The notes under the pieces were generated by a model that had not been told where the DNA came from, searched no databases, and saw nothing but the letters and a program-made list of their open reading frames with translations. A stretch of 48,696 nt of DNA. Source: Nitrospira sp. (lineage in GTDB: Bacteria; Nitrospirota; Nitrospiria; Nitrospirales; Nitrospiraceae). The translations under genes were made by a program, and so were the position numbers. Below, piece after piece: positions 27,547-36,050 of this stretch (position 1 is its first letter; every line of letters starts with the position of its first letter). Where the stretch lies: positions 68,163-116,858 of the forward strand of contig SWDH01000029.1 in NCBI GenBank assembly GCA_005116945.1, written 5' to 3'.

Positions 27547-27672
27547 CAGGATGCTGAAAAATCCCGCCAGCTTCGTTCTCACCTCGAAAGCATCCTCAAC
27601 GTAGCCCGGGGCTACGCCTACGGTACTTTCATCGGCTGCGGCCTAGCTGGACGACCTTTTTGAGCATCCTGC
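27545..27672. repeat. Type II palindromic element (best complete copy)
   Basis: Left end AGCAGGATGCTGAAAAATCC and right end ACCTTTTTGAGCATCCTGC (27654-27672) form a long stem. The interior shows CCAGCTTCGTTCTCACCTCG, CTCAACGTAGCC, a GTAGCCCGGGGCTACGC hairpin, and GGCTGCGGCCTAGCTGGACG. Overlaps the lspA stop codon. Confidence 0.85.
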
Positions 27673-27697
27673 GGGCCGACTTGTTTTCCGCAGCTTG

Positions 27698-27967
27698 CTA
27701 TGTCGAGAGGGTGATGATAAACCCGCCTTGCTCTCGGAATTGTTTCTGCTGCTCCGGCGAGAACATCACGAGCGGTTCGGTGTGGCAGAACTGACATTCT
27801 TTCACGGTCACCGGCACGTCGCCTTCCCCAATGCTGGCCAGATGTTTCTTGGCGAGTGTCAGCGCCGTCGCCTCATCGGTCGTCATTACGTCGAAGTGCA
27901 GTAGCCGCTTTGTGCCCTTCACCCACGTGTCGAAGACATGGACTGTGTCGGATTGAGACTGAGCCAT
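27698..27967 (-). CDS. DUF2024-family protein
   Basis: 89 residues. The pattern matches the small DUF2024 family: VHVFDTWVKGTK at the N-terminus, LHFDVMTTDEATALTLAKKHLASIGEG in the middle, VTVKECQFCHTE with a paired-Cys motif, and GGFIITL at the end. AAGGAGG precedes the ATG by about 10 nt. The family is small, cytoplasmic and of unknown function; Cys58 and Cys61 could bind metal or act in redox. Stand-alone gene, convergent with ileS-lspA across a palindromic element. Confidence 0.85.
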   Translation of the reverse strand: MAQSQSDTVHVFDTWVKGTKRLLHFDVMTTDEATALTLAKKHLASIGEGDVPVTVKECQFCHTEPLVMFSPEQQKQFREQGGFIITLST

Positions 27968-28201
27968 CGTGACATAACCTCCTTGTTGTGCATCAAATAA
28001 ATAGCAATATGATCAGGCTGATTACTTTCCCAGTCATGGGGCTCACACAAGACCGATTACTGGGAAAAATAGGCTATAGAATAACTGAAATCCCAAGTAC
28101 CTGTCCAATTACCTGCTGGCATTGTGCCGGCACTGCGGGAGTAAAGCTACAGGTGTACGGGAAACTTTATGGTCTGCACGGTTGGGTAATAGGCAAACAT
28201 T

Positions 28202-28395
28202 GGCAGGATGCTCAAAAATGCCACGATTCACACCCGCCCAACCCCGGCGCGCGGAGACGCGCCGTTCCGCAGGCAAGACCGCAGCGATTTTCACAATATC
28301 TCTAAAGGGTGGCCTGGTCGATCCTCGATTGCGCGTGTCGAACGAGCACCTTCCGAGCGTGCGCGTTCCGCGAGCAGAAAGACGACCAGGCTCCT
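28202..28395. repeat. Composite intergenic repeat next to uppP stop
   Basis: Begins with GGCAGGATGCTCAAAAATGCC (type II end), followed by CACCCGCCCAACCCCGGCGC and a GGCGCGCGGAGACGCGCC hairpin. A complete type I element in inverted orientation follows (arms 28307-28325 and 28378-28395; core GTGTCGAACGAGCACCTTCC ... GTGCGCGTTCCGCGAGCAG). The right arm touches the uppP stop codon. The rest of the 27968-28200 gap shows no gene. Confidence 0.75.
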
Positions 28396-29272
28396 AGAAG
28401 CCGAAGATATAGAAGACGACAATGCCCATAAGAATGCGGTAGTAGGCAAACGGTCGGAGTGTGTGGCGCTTCACAAATGTGAGAAAGGCTGCGATGACGA
28501 TCCAGGCGACGACGAACGACACGACCATCCCGATTCCGAGTGCCATATAATCCTCTTGTTGAAACACATCTCGGGATTTCCACATTTGATAGCACGTCGC
28601 CACGATCAGGGTCGGCAGGGCGAGAAAGAACGAGTACTCCGTCGCCACTTTACGGTCCAACCCTACCAAGAGCCCTCCGATGATGGTGGAGCCAGATCGG
28701 GACATGCCCGGGAGTAAGGAGGCGCATTGGGCGATGCCGATCCAAAATGCGGATGGCAGGCTCACGTGTTCCAGCTGATGGACTCGTGCTTGGTCACGGC
28801 GTGCTTCGACGGCGAGAATAATGAAGCCTCCGATGATTGAAGAGGCCGCCACGGTTTGCGGTGTGAAGAGGTGGTTCTTGATCCAGCTATGGGTGAGGAA
28901 CCCGATTGCGGCGGCTGGCAGGAAGGCAAGTCCGAGTCCGAGGAGAAACCAGAGATTTTTATGAGTTGCCCAAGAGGTTTTCAGAACGGTCGACCATGGG
29001 GTCATTCCGCGTGTTTGGATCATCGTGGAGACGTCCCGCTGCTCACGACCGGCTTGTCCGATCATGGACATGAGCTTCTGTCGTTCATAGGCGATGACGG
29101 CCAGGATCGCGCCAAGTTGGATCGAAATTTCCGCGCTGGCAGCGAGGTCGCCTTCGAACCCTAGCATGTGGCCGACGAGAATGAGGTGACCAGTCGAGGA
29201 AACGGGTAGAAACTCTGTCAGCCCCTCCACGATACCCAAGATCGTGGCGAGACCAGGACCCCATTCATTCAT
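28394..29272 (-). CDS. uppP: Undecaprenyl-diphosphatase UppP (BacA)
   Basis: About 292 residues from the ATG at 29272 (MNEWGPGLATILGIVEG); a GTG at 29308 is possible. UppP removes a phosphate from undecaprenyl diphosphate in the membrane, recycling the lipid carrier for peptidoglycan and other polymers, and confers bacitracin tolerance. Both signature blocks are present: EGLTEFLPVSSTGHLIL near the start and LPGMSRSGSTIIGGLLVGL in the middle. Eight or so hydrophobic helices follow the family pattern, ending in YRILMGIVVFYIFGF. Slightly longer than the usual 270 residues because of an insertion around ILQTRGMTPW. Confidence 0.96.
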   Translation of the reverse strand: MNEWGPGLATILGIVEGLTEFLPVSSTGHLILVGHMLGFEGDLAASAEISIQLGAILAVIAYERQKLMSMIGQAGREQRDVSTMIQTRGMTPWSTVLKTSWATHKNLWFLLGLGLAFLPAAAIGFLTHSWIKNHLFTPQTVAASSIIGGFIILAVEARRDQARVHQLEHVSLPSAFWIGIAQCASLLPGMSRSGSTIIGGLLVGLDRKVATEYSFFLALPTLIVATCYQMWKSRDVFQQEDYMALGIGMVVSFVVAWIVIAAFLTFVKRHTLRPFAYYRILMGIVVFYIFGF

Positions 29273-29414
29273 GCGATAGCTTTCTGAGATTAGGTTACGC
29301 CCTAACACGGCGAGTCTCAGGCATATTCACAAAGTGGCGGCGGCCCGTCAAGGGCATGATATATCTTTGCATCCTGTCACGATGAATTGGTGCGGGTACA
29401 AGACCTCAAATCTG

Positions 29415-29460
29415 TTGACAAAATGGAAAGCTTGACATACACCAAATACGGAGCGTAGAG
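29415..29460 (+). promoter_or_regulatory. Possible promoter region with two TTGACA boxes
   Basis: TTGACA occurs at 29415-29420 and again at 29432-29437. Seventeen bases after the first lies TACACC, a poor -10; TAGAGG lies 18 bases after the second. This is about 100-140 bases upstream of the lipoprotein start at 29559 and is the only promoter-like sequence seen there. Confidence 0.3.
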
Positions 29461-29558
29461 GTGTTGTCATGCAGGCTCATTCTCGTCCGGTCTGTTGGAT
29501 GAAAGAGCTGCAGGCGGCATCGATTGCAGATACCACGCACAGTGGAGGGGAGGCACGC

Positions 29559-30263
29559 ATGAAGTTTCGATGGATGGCGGCGATCGTGATGATCGGCGCA
29601 GTCTCAATGGTTGGCTGTGTCAGTCAATCGAAGTATGAAGAGGCGATGGGCGACGTCGATTCGGCCAAGTCCGAGTTGGCCCTGGCTCGTACGCAAAAGA
29701 ATGCGTTGGAGCAACAAGTTAGGACGCTCAAGGATCTCAATGTGAAATCTGGGAGCGAAGCCCAGCTCGCCCGGGATGAACTCGAACGTATTCAGCATGG
29801 TCGTGACAAGGAACGCGGCGGTGTCGAAGATCGAGCCAAGGAACTCGAAGCGCATACGCGCCAGCTCTCTGCCCAGAATCGGGCGTTGCGGCATGAGTAT
29901 GAGGATGTGAAGCGGCATAACGACACGCTGAAATCCTTGGTGGCGCGCTATCAAAAAGAGTTAAAAGATCAGTCACGTTCCGCGACAGGGGTTCCGGCAC
30001 CGTCTGTGTCGTCCGTGAGTCCCGCTCCATCCGCGGCGTCTGTTCCCCCGGCAATGAAGGACCCTCAGCCCCTGTCTTCTTCTATGAATGTGAATAAGGC
30101 ATCGGCCGGTGATATGGTGCTCGTGCTCGGTCTCTCCAAGGATGTGGCGGACCGTGTTGTGACGAATCGCCCGTATCGGGTGAAGGGCGAGTTGGTTGCC
30201 AAGAATGTATTGCCTAAGGAAACGTTTGATTTGATCAAAGAGCGCATCAACGTCAGTCCCTAA
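29559..30263 (+). CDS. Lipoprotein with coiled coil and C-terminal helix-hairpin-helix-like domain
   Basis: 234 residues; the ATG at 29559 has GGGAGG 5 nt upstream and opens a lipoprotein signal (MKFRWMAAIVMIGAVSMVGC, Cys20). Residues about 25-150 are a continuous charged coiled coil (SKSELALARTQKNALEQQV and similar), followed by a Ser/Pro/Val linker. The last 60 residues (VNKASAGDMVLVLGLSKDVA, then RPYRVKGELV and ETFDLIKERI) have the order seen in ComEA-type helix-hairpin-helix domains, which bind DNA or act as protein-contact modules. A lipid-anchored HhH domain is unusual; a periplasmic or outer-membrane scaffolding role is possible. No operon partner. Confidence 0.75.
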   Translation: MKFRWMAAIVMIGAVSMVGCVSQSKYEEAMGDVDSAKSELALARTQKNALEQQVRTLKDLNVKSGSEAQLARDELERIQHGRDKERGGVEDRAKELEAHTRQLSAQNRALRHEYEDVKRHNDTLKSLVARYQKELKDQSRSATGVPAPSVSSVSPAPSAASVPPAMKDPQPLSSSMNVNKASAGDMVLVLGLSKDVADRVVTNRPYRVKGELVAKNVLPKETFDLIKERINVSP

Positions 30264-30330
30264 TTGGAACCATAGTCCGGTATGCCTGACAGGCCGTCCG
30301 CCGAGTGGCGGGCGGCCTGTTTGTCTATTG

Positions 30331-30522
30331 GCAGGATGCTGAAAAATGCCGCCAGCTTCGTTCTCGCATCGTTCAGATCCTCAACGGGGACCCGGCCGCC
30401 TCACCACTCGGCGGCGCGCACAGACGTGGTACTCCTTATTCGTCGCACCGTGCGCCCCAGAGGGTACGCTTCCGGTCTTCACTCGCTGCGGCCTTGCTGA
30501 GCGGCCTTTTTGATCATCCTGC
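30331..30522. repeat. Type II palindromic element, long version
   Basis: Left end GCAGGATGCTGAAAAATGCC and right end GGCCTTTTTGATCATCCTGC pair. The interior has CCAGCTTCGTTCTCGCATCG, an insertion with CCGGCCGCCTCACCACTCGG, then GACGTGGTACTCCTTATTCG through GAGGGTACGCTTCCGG, shared with 20333-20390, and TCGCTGCGGCCTTGCTGAG. Occupies most of the 30264-30695 gap; nothing else is recognised there. Confidence 0.8.
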
Positions 30523-30695
30523 ACGGGTGGGTTCCTCTTGTCCTCAACGTGCTGGTCATTGAAACTCTGCTCTGATCAAAATGATTTTCGCAGCCTGCTA
30601 GAGCTGTATGGAGGGTCCTGTCAGCCAGGTGATTCCCTCCTACCGTGTTGGTACAATGCATGCGGTGTAGGTAGAGGAAGTAGGAGAAGCAGTCG

Positions 30696-31973
30696 ATGCG
30701 CCGAGCTATTCTGATCATCAGTGTCCTGGCAATTGGACTGGCCATTGGAGGCTATGTGTTCTTCAATGGAGAGCGCAAAGCCCCAGTCCGCTATCGGACC
30801 GCCGCGGTCGAACGAGGTCCCGTGATTTCGCTCGTGACGGCGACGGGAACAATCAATCCTGTCGTGTCGGTTCAGGTGGGAACGCAGGTGTCCGGCATGA
30901 TCAAGAGCCTGCATGCCGATTTCAATTCGGTGGTCAAAGCCGGCGACATCGTGGCCGTTATCGATCCGGAACCTCTCAGAGCGCGTCGAGATCAAGCTGC
31001 AAGCAACCTTGAGATGTCGAAAGCGAATACCGCACGAGCCAGGACCGATCTGGCTCAACGTAAGCGTGAATTGGATCGGGTGCAATCGTTGGTGGCGCAA
31101 CAGTTTGTCTCTCAGAACGACGTCGACGTGGCTGTGACGAATTCCCAGGCGGCTGAGGCGCAGATGAATGTCGCAGCGGCGCAAGTCAAGCAGGCCGAGG
31201 CGGCGTTGAATGCTGTGGAGTTAGAGTTGAAATATACCGTGATTCGCTCGCCGGTGAATGGAATTGTGGTGGCCAGAAACGTGGAGGTGGGTCAAACGAT
31301 CGCGGCGAGTTTTGCCACACCGAACCTCTTCTTGATCGCTCTCGATCTGACGAAGATGCAGGTCGATACCAACGTGAGCGAGTCAGATATCGGAGGGATC
31401 ACTGAGGGGAAAGAGGCCACCTTCACGGTTGATGCGTACCCTGGGTATCAGTTTTCCGGGACGATCCGCCAGGTTCGTCTTTCGCCGATCAATGTGCAGA
31501 ATGTCGTGACTTATAACGTCGTCGTCAGCGTCGACAATCAGGACCTTCGCTTGAAACCGGGGATGACCGCCAACGTCTCTATGGTGGTGGCTCAACGAGA
31601 TGCCGTACTGAAAGTGCCGAATGCCGCGTTGCGATTCACTCCCCCGACGTCAGGCCAGGCCGATCGCGTGACGCGCACCGGAAACCCCATTAAGGAGAAG
31701 GGAGCGGGGCAGACGGCAGAAGCCGGCAGAGGGACCATGGCGCTCAGCCGCACAGTCTGGAAACAGGGGTCCTCAGGGGACCTTGAGCCTGTTCATATCC
31801 AAATGGGTATTTCGGATGGTATGGCGACGGAGGTCGTGTCGGGGGAGTTGTCTGAAAGCACGCTCGTCGTTGTGGGGATCGAACGACCTAAAGGCGATCG
31901 GGGTGGAAGCGATTTGCCTCCGGGGTTCGGAAGCGGAGGACAACGGAGCCCCTCGCGCAACCGAGGGATGTAA
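30696..31973 (+). CDS. macA: MacA-like periplasmic adaptor (membrane fusion protein)
   Basis: 425 residues. The N-terminal membrane anchor (AILIISVLAIGLAIGGYVFF) is followed by the lipoyl half VSVQVGTQVSGMIKSLHADFNSVVKAGDIVAVID, a long helical hairpin (RARTDLAQRKRELDRVQSLV and on), the second lipoyl half YTVIRSPVNGIVVARNVEVGQTI, and the beta-barrel part ATFTVDAYPGYQFSGTI. This is the MacA/HlyD-type adaptor that links an inner-membrane ABC transporter to an outer-membrane channel. AGGAG about 9 nt before the ATG. The following two genes encode the matching ABC ATPase and permease. The C-terminal tail is Gly/Pro/Arg-rich and probably disordered. The symbol reflects family, not proven substrate. 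Confidence 0.9.
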   Translation: MRRAILIISVLAIGLAIGGYVFFNGERKAPVRYRTAAVERGPVISLVTATGTINPVVSVQVGTQVSGMIKSLHADFNSVVKAGDIVAVIDPEPLRARRDQAASNLEMSKANTARARTDLAQRKRELDRVQSLVAQQFVSQNDVDVAVTNSQAAEAQMNVAAAQVKQAEAALNAVELELKYTVIRSPVNGIVVARNVEVGQTIAASFATPNLFLIALDLTKMQVDTNVSESDIGGITEGKEATFTVDAYPGYQFSGTIRQVRLSPINVQNVVTYNVVVSVDNQDLRLKPGMTANVSMVVAQRDAVLKVPNAALRFTPPTSGQADRVTRTGNPIKEKGAGQTAEAGRGTMALSRTVWKQGSSGDLEPVHIQMGISDGMATEVVSGELSESTLVVVGIERPKGDRGGSDLPPGFGSGGQRSPSRNRGM

Positions 31974-31991
31974 GATGCGTGACGCGTCGTT

Positions 31992-32091
31992 CGTGAAGCG
32001 TGAAGCGTTTTTCGTTTCGGATTCAGAGGTTTCACTCACAAGAGACGTTGCCGGCATCTTCCGTACCTCGTTTTGCGCTTCACGCTTCACG
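31992..32091. repeat. 16-bp perfect inverted repeat between macA and the ABC ATPase gene
   Basis: CGTGAAGCGTGAAGCG at 31992-32007 is exactly inverted at 32076-32091 (CGCTTCACGCTTCACG), enclosing about 68 bases. Each arm is itself a direct repeat of CGTGAAG. The structure ends just before the ribosome-binding site of the ATPase gene (GAGGA at about 32099), so it may form a stable mRNA stem within the operon. Confidence 0.75.
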
Positions 32092-32108
32092 TTTCATGAG
32101 GAACGCCG

Positions 32109-32828
32109 ATGGCCGCGCTGATCCAGTGCGAAGATGTGTGGAAGATCTATCGGGTTGGCGACATGGAGGTCCAAGCCTTACGTGGGCTGAGCCTCACGAT
32201 TGAACAGGGTGAGTTCGTCGCCATCATGGGGTCTTCCGGTTCAGGCAAGTCTACCCTGATGAATATTCTCGGCTGTCTCGATCAACCGACCAAGGGGCGC
32301 TACCGGCTGAATGGGATGGAAGTCAGCAACCTTAAGCCCGATCAGTTGGCTGGGATTAGGAATCAGCAGATCGGGTTTGTCTTTCAAAGTTTCAATCTCA
32401 TTCCTAGGACCAGTGCGCTCGAAAATGCGCAGCTTCCGTTGTTCTATCGGGGGCTCTCGCTCAAAGAGCAACGGGCGCAGGCCGCATCTGCATTAGATCG
32501 GGTGGGGCTGAAGGGGAGAGAACACCATTATCCCACCCAATTATCCGGTGGACAGCAACAGCGTGTGGCGATTGCACGGGCGCTGGTCACATCGCCCTCA
32601 TTGCTCCTCGCCGATGAGCCAACCGGTAATCTCGACACTCAGTCAAGCCAGGAAATCATGAGAGTCCTAGAAACACTCAATCATGATGAAGGCATTACCA
32701 TTATCTTGGTGACGCATGAGGTGGATGTTGCGGCTTATGCTGCGCGAGAGATTGTGATCAAGGATGGGCAGGTGTTAACGGACCGCGTGACTAAAGTGCG
32801 GCCAACGCCGAGCCTAGTTGGGGGCTAG
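32109..32828 (+). CDS. MacB/LolD-type ABC transporter ATP-binding protein
   Basis: 239 residues; complete ABC ATPase: Walker [11 protein letters not shown]-loop [12 protein letters not shown], signature [15 protein letters not shown], Walker [12 protein letters not shown], and H-loop [11 protein letters not shown]. The text [20 protein letters not shown] and the [18 protein letters not shown]-loop region are typical of the MacB/LolD/FtsE group. In MacB proper, ATPase and permease are one chain; here they are separate, with the permease ATG directly after this stop codon. Together with the upstream adaptor this makes a three-gene export system; substrates in the family are macrolides, peptides, siderophores or lipoproteins. 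Confidence 0.93.
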   Translation: MAALIQCEDVWKIYRVGDMEVQALRGLSLTIEQGEFVAIMGSSGSGKSTLMNILGCLDQPTKGRYRLNGMEVSNLKPDQLAGIRNQQIGFVFQSFNLIPRTSALENAQLPLFYRGLSLKEQRAQAASALDRVGLKGREHHYPTQLSGGQQQRVAIARALVTSPSLLLADEPTGNLDTQSSQEIMRVLETLNHDEGITIILVTHEVDVAAYAAREIVIKDGQVLTDRVTKVRPTPSLVGG

Positions 32829-34064
32829 ATGTCGGCGTTTGTGTGGCTCACCATTCTGACCGCGTTGCGGACCTTGGCTCGGAATCGGATGCGTGCTGGC
32901 CTGACGATGCTCGGGATCGTCATTGGCGTGGCGGCGGTCATTGCGATGGTGAGTATCGGCGAGGGGGCCAAGCGGGCCGTGCAAGCGCAAATTGCCACGA
33001 TGGGTACCAATGTCATTATGATCTTTCCTGGGACCACGTCTGTGAGCGGCGTACGAGGAAGTCAGGGTAGCGCCGTCACGTTGACTGTGTCCGATGCCTT
33101 GGACTTGAAGAAGCGCGTTCCCCTGCTGGTCGATACCGCGTGGCTTAAGCGCGATGTCCTGCAAATTGTCTATGGAAATCGAAACTGGAATACGACGGTC
33201 AGCGGCATCTCGCTGAGTTTCCTCACGATTCGGGACTGGTCCTTTACCAGTGGAAGTCCTTTTTCGCAGACAGATGTAGAAATCGCCGCCCGAGTCGCCC
33301 TCATCGGCCAAACGACTGTCGGGAATCTGTTTGAGCCGGGCGAAGAGCCGGTAGGGGCAGTGATTCGCATCAAGAATGTGCCGTTCCGTGTCATCGGAGT
33401 GCTTGCGTCGAAAGGCCAGTCTACACAAGGGACCGACCAAGACGATGTGATTTTCATTCCGTTCAGCACAGCGGAACGAAAAGTGTTCGGAACGTCATTT
33501 ATCGGGTCTGTGGGGGCGATGTATGGCTCGACCGACCAGGCAGAGGATTTACCGATGGCCGCCGAGCAGATTCGAGAGGTGCTGCGGGCACGCCACCGGC
33601 TTCAGACGGAGCAGGAGGACAATTTCACAATTCGGACGCAGATCGATATCGGGAAGGTTCAGGAAGGGACCAGTGAGACCTTAACCATGATGTTGTTTTC
33701 CATTGCTTCTGTGTCCCTCTTGGTCGGCGGGATCGGCATCATGAATATCTTGCTTGTGTCTGTCACGGAACGGACGAGAGAGATCGGAGTCCGCATGGCG
33801 GTGGGGGCCAAACGCCGCCACATCGTGATGCAATTTCTGATCGAGGCTATGACGTTGAGCCTGGTGGGAGGCGTCTTGGGTATTGTTCTGGGAGTAACTG
33901 GGGCGAAGTTGACGACGCTGATTGCCGGCTGGCCAACCATCATCTCCGGGAATGTCATTCTCCTCGCATTCTTTTTCTCGCTTGTAGTGGGTCTGTTCTT
34001 CGGATTGTACCCTGCCAACAAGGCCTCGCGCCTCAATCCTATCGAAGCGCTCCGATACGAATAG
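32829..34064 (+). CDS. MacB-like ABC transporter permease (FtsX family)
   Basis: 411 residues. One N-terminal membrane helix (RMRAGLTMLGIVIGVAAVIAM), a large periplasmic MacB_PCD domain of about 230 residues (GTNVIMIFPG, VLASKGQSTQGTDQDDVIFIP), then three helices of the FtsX domain (FSIASVSLLVGGIGIMNILLV, FLIEAMTLSLVGGVLGIVLG, VILLAFFFSLVVGLFFGLYPANKASRLNPIEALRYE). The ERTREIGVRMAVGA coupling motif contacts the ATPase. Starts immediately after the ATPase stop. No outer-membrane TolC-type channel is encoded nearby. Confidence 0.93.
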   Translation: MSAFVWLTILTALRTLARNRMRAGLTMLGIVIGVAAVIAMVSIGEGAKRAVQAQIATMGTNVIMIFPGTTSVSGVRGSQGSAVTLTVSDALDLKKRVPLLVDTAWLKRDVLQIVYGNRNWNTTVSGISLSFLTIRDWSFTSGSPFSQTDVEIAARVALIGQTTVGNLFEPGEEPVGAVIRIKNVPFRVIGVLASKGQSTQGTDQDDVIFIPFSTAERKVFGTSFIGSVGAMYGSTDQAEDLPMAAEQIREVLRARHRLQTEQEDNFTIRTQIDIGKVQEGTSETLTMMLFSIASVSLLVGGIGIMNILLVSVTERTREIGVRMAVGAKRRHIVMQFLIEAMTLSLVGGVLGIVLGVTGAKLTTLIAGWPTIISGNVILLAFFFSLVVGLFFGLYPANKASRLNPIEALRYE

Positions 34065-34112
34065 CGCGGATCATTGAAAACAGATCTGGTGATGGATCGC
34101 TGGCGCAAGGCG

Positions 34113-35330
34113 CTATGCCGCACGACGCGGTTCTTCCGATTCTGATGTGACCACCCGTTCAATGGATCGGAGAGGGGATTGGTTCTGGTTGGAAAGATCG
34201 ATGGTGAGTGGATCTCGGTAGGGACTGCCGGTTTCGTCGCACGTGAGCGCGACGATTGGTTGATGCAGGCTAGCGGAATTAATCGTGGTGATCGTCCCTC
34301 GTTCCTTCGTGTTCAGCTCCACGGAGCTGTAGACGGGGTAGATGCCAACGAGCTTGATGAACAAGGAAACGAGACGACGGTCGAGACGGCCGAATTCTCC
34401 TTGTTGGAATAGTTGTTGAATTGCCGCGTGGGACGGCAACGGTCGAAGCCCTCCGAATCCGGTCAAGAGCTCATCGTATCGATCCGCGATCATCACGATG
34501 CGACTTGCCTCCGCTGTGGAGCCTGCGAGTGTTTCTGAGGGATAGCCTTGCCCGTCGAGTGTGACATGGTGTTGGGCTGCTATTTGGCGAACTAGCTGGG
34601 AGAAATCGTGTTGTGCCTCAATGGCAATGGCGCCGAGCCGTGGGTGATGGTGAAAGGCCGTGAGGTCTTCACCGGAGAGGAACGTTGATGTGCGGAACAG
34701 TCGATCAGGGAGTTGCAAGAGCCCGATGTCATGGAGTAATGCGCCGGTTGCCAACTCGTGGAGTTGTATCGGGTTATAACCGAGAGCTTGGCCGATAATC
34801 ATCGCCAGCGTGCAGACGGTGAGGCTATGGTTGTTGAAGGACGCATCGAGATGCCGTCCATGGCTCATTGCCATGAATGTGGCGTGAGTGCTGAGAGTTC
34901 TGGTGACAATGGTGATTTCCTGCACGGCCTCGTTGACCGGTCCTGGTCTTGGGGCGCCCGTTTTACTGATTTCGTCGAACACAGTCTTGACTGACTGAAT
35001 CAACTTCTCACGCGTCTCTTGAGCAATCGTGAGTTCCTGGCTCAACGTGGCAAGTGAGCGGGGTTCATCGTGGGAGGGGATTGCTTGAGTGGAGGTGCGT
35101 AAGCCAATCGTGTGAAGGGTCTCTTGCGCGATGGGGAAGGACACCACGTCGAGCCCTTTAGAAGGATCGATATCTACGGCTCGGGCATTGGATCGCCGCA
35201 AGCGCTCGATCTGTTCTTGAGTTGTAATCAGAAACCGATGTTTCAAAAAGGGGGTACGGAACCATGAGCAGTCGATACCGGTCACATACATCCCAACCCG
35301 GAGTTGTTCCAGAGAGATACGCTTACGCAT
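34113..35330 (-). CDS. HD-GYP domain protein with N-terminal DUF3391
   Basis: About 405 residues from the ATG at 35330 (MRKRISLEQLRVGMYV); an upstream ATG at 35348 is possible. The N-terminus matches DUF3391, which often precedes HD-GYP: LRVGMYVTGIDCSW, LITTQEQIERLRRSNARAVDID. The HD-GYP domain has H-D in GALLHDIGLLQLPDRLF, further metal-site His residues in FHHHPRLGA and AAQHHVTLDGQGYPSE (the GYP motif), and IVMIADRYDELL. Such enzymes hydrolyse c-di-GMP. The Glu usually found in the HHExxDGxGYP stretch is Val here, which may lower activity or just be variation. Gene stands alone. Confidence 0.9.
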   Translation of the reverse strand: MRKRISLEQLRVGMYVTGIDCSWFRTPFLKHRFLITTQEQIERLRRSNARAVDIDPSKGLDVVSFPIAQETLHTIGLRTSTQAIPSHDEPRSLATLSQELTIAQETREKLIQSVKTVFDEISKTGAPRPGPVNEAVQEITIVTRTLSTHATFMAMSHGRHLDASFNNHSLTVCTLAMIIGQALGYNPIQLHELATGALLHDIGLLQLPDRLFRTSTFLSGEDLTAFHHHPRLGAIAIEAQHDFSQLVRQIAAQHHVTLDGQGYPSETLAGSTAEASRIVMIADRYDELLTGFGGLRPLPSHAAIQQLFQQGEFGRLDRRLVSLFIKLVGIYPVYSSVELNTKERGTITTINSASLHQPIVALTCDETGSPYRDPLTIDLSNQNQSPLRSIERVVTSESEEPRRAA

Positions 35331-35487
35331 TGCACACCGATCGATCATGAATTAGGTGTTAAGCAAGACCCGACACTCCCTTATCGGTTTGCCATGCTCG
35401 GATATTGAGTGCGAGCAACTCGTATGAATCGTGAGAGATCGTCAAGAACGCGGGGAATCTTGGGGCTCTGTCGAGGGTCAAGTCGTC

Positions 35488-36036
35488 TTAGAGGCTGGAC
35501 GTAGGGGTCAACTGCACTTCGATGCGAGGGTTGTCTTTGTCGATGTGTTTATAAAGATGGGTTTCGACGATGCGGTTGTCGTTGATCCCGAGCCCCTCAC
35601 AGAGGGCATCCTGCGCGATCTTGAGCCCGCCATCGACGTCTCGGCGCAGGGCTGACGTAAAATAGAACCGGATGGACAGGGCGAGCCATTCTGACTGGAG
35701 TTGTGCGAGCAAGGACGCTCGGTGAGTGGACTGTGCCAGCTTGAGCCAGACGAGTTGCCCCACTTGGGCTTTATAGGCGCGACCAGCTGATGACATCAAT
35801 CGTCGGCCATTGACGGTGGCATATTGATGGTTCACGCTGGGAGGTACGGGGAGGGTTAAGGTGACCGCATGGTTCTCGGTTGGTCGATGCGGTACTGGGG
35901 TGGGCATACGGGATATCGGGGCCATTCTCTGAGCGAGACGTGGTCCTGCGATGTTCTTGTCAGGGTTCCGGTAGGAGGTCATACGAACAGCCCGTGGAGA
36001 GGAAGGAATCCTGGGCGGACGCTGAAACGTAGGCAT
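35488..36036 (-). CDS. RusA-like Holliday junction resolvase
   Basis: 182 residues. The C-terminal 120 match the RusA fold: LTLPVPPSVNHQYATVNGRR at the start of the domain, then RRDVDGGLKIAQDALCEGL and INDNRIVETHLYK, which supply the conserved Asp cluster that binds metal at the junction. The first 50 residues are basic and proline-rich, and without a clear ribosome-binding site the start may be at a later Met. RusA proteins are usually phage-derived and act in recombination; no other phage gene is near, so this may be a domesticated copy. It follows mraZ on the same strand by 15 nt. Confidence 0.75.
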   Translation of the reverse strand: MPTFQRPPRIPSSPRAVRMTSYRNPDKNIAGPRLAQRMAPISRMPTPVPHRPTENHAVTLTLPVPPSVNHQYATVNGRRLMSSAGRAYKAQVGQLVWLKLAQSTHRASLLAQLQSEWLALSIRFYFTSALRRDVDGGLKIAQDALCEGLGINDNRIVETHLYKHIDKDNPRIEVQLTPTSSL

Positions 36037-36050
36037 GCGTGTCTGTGATT

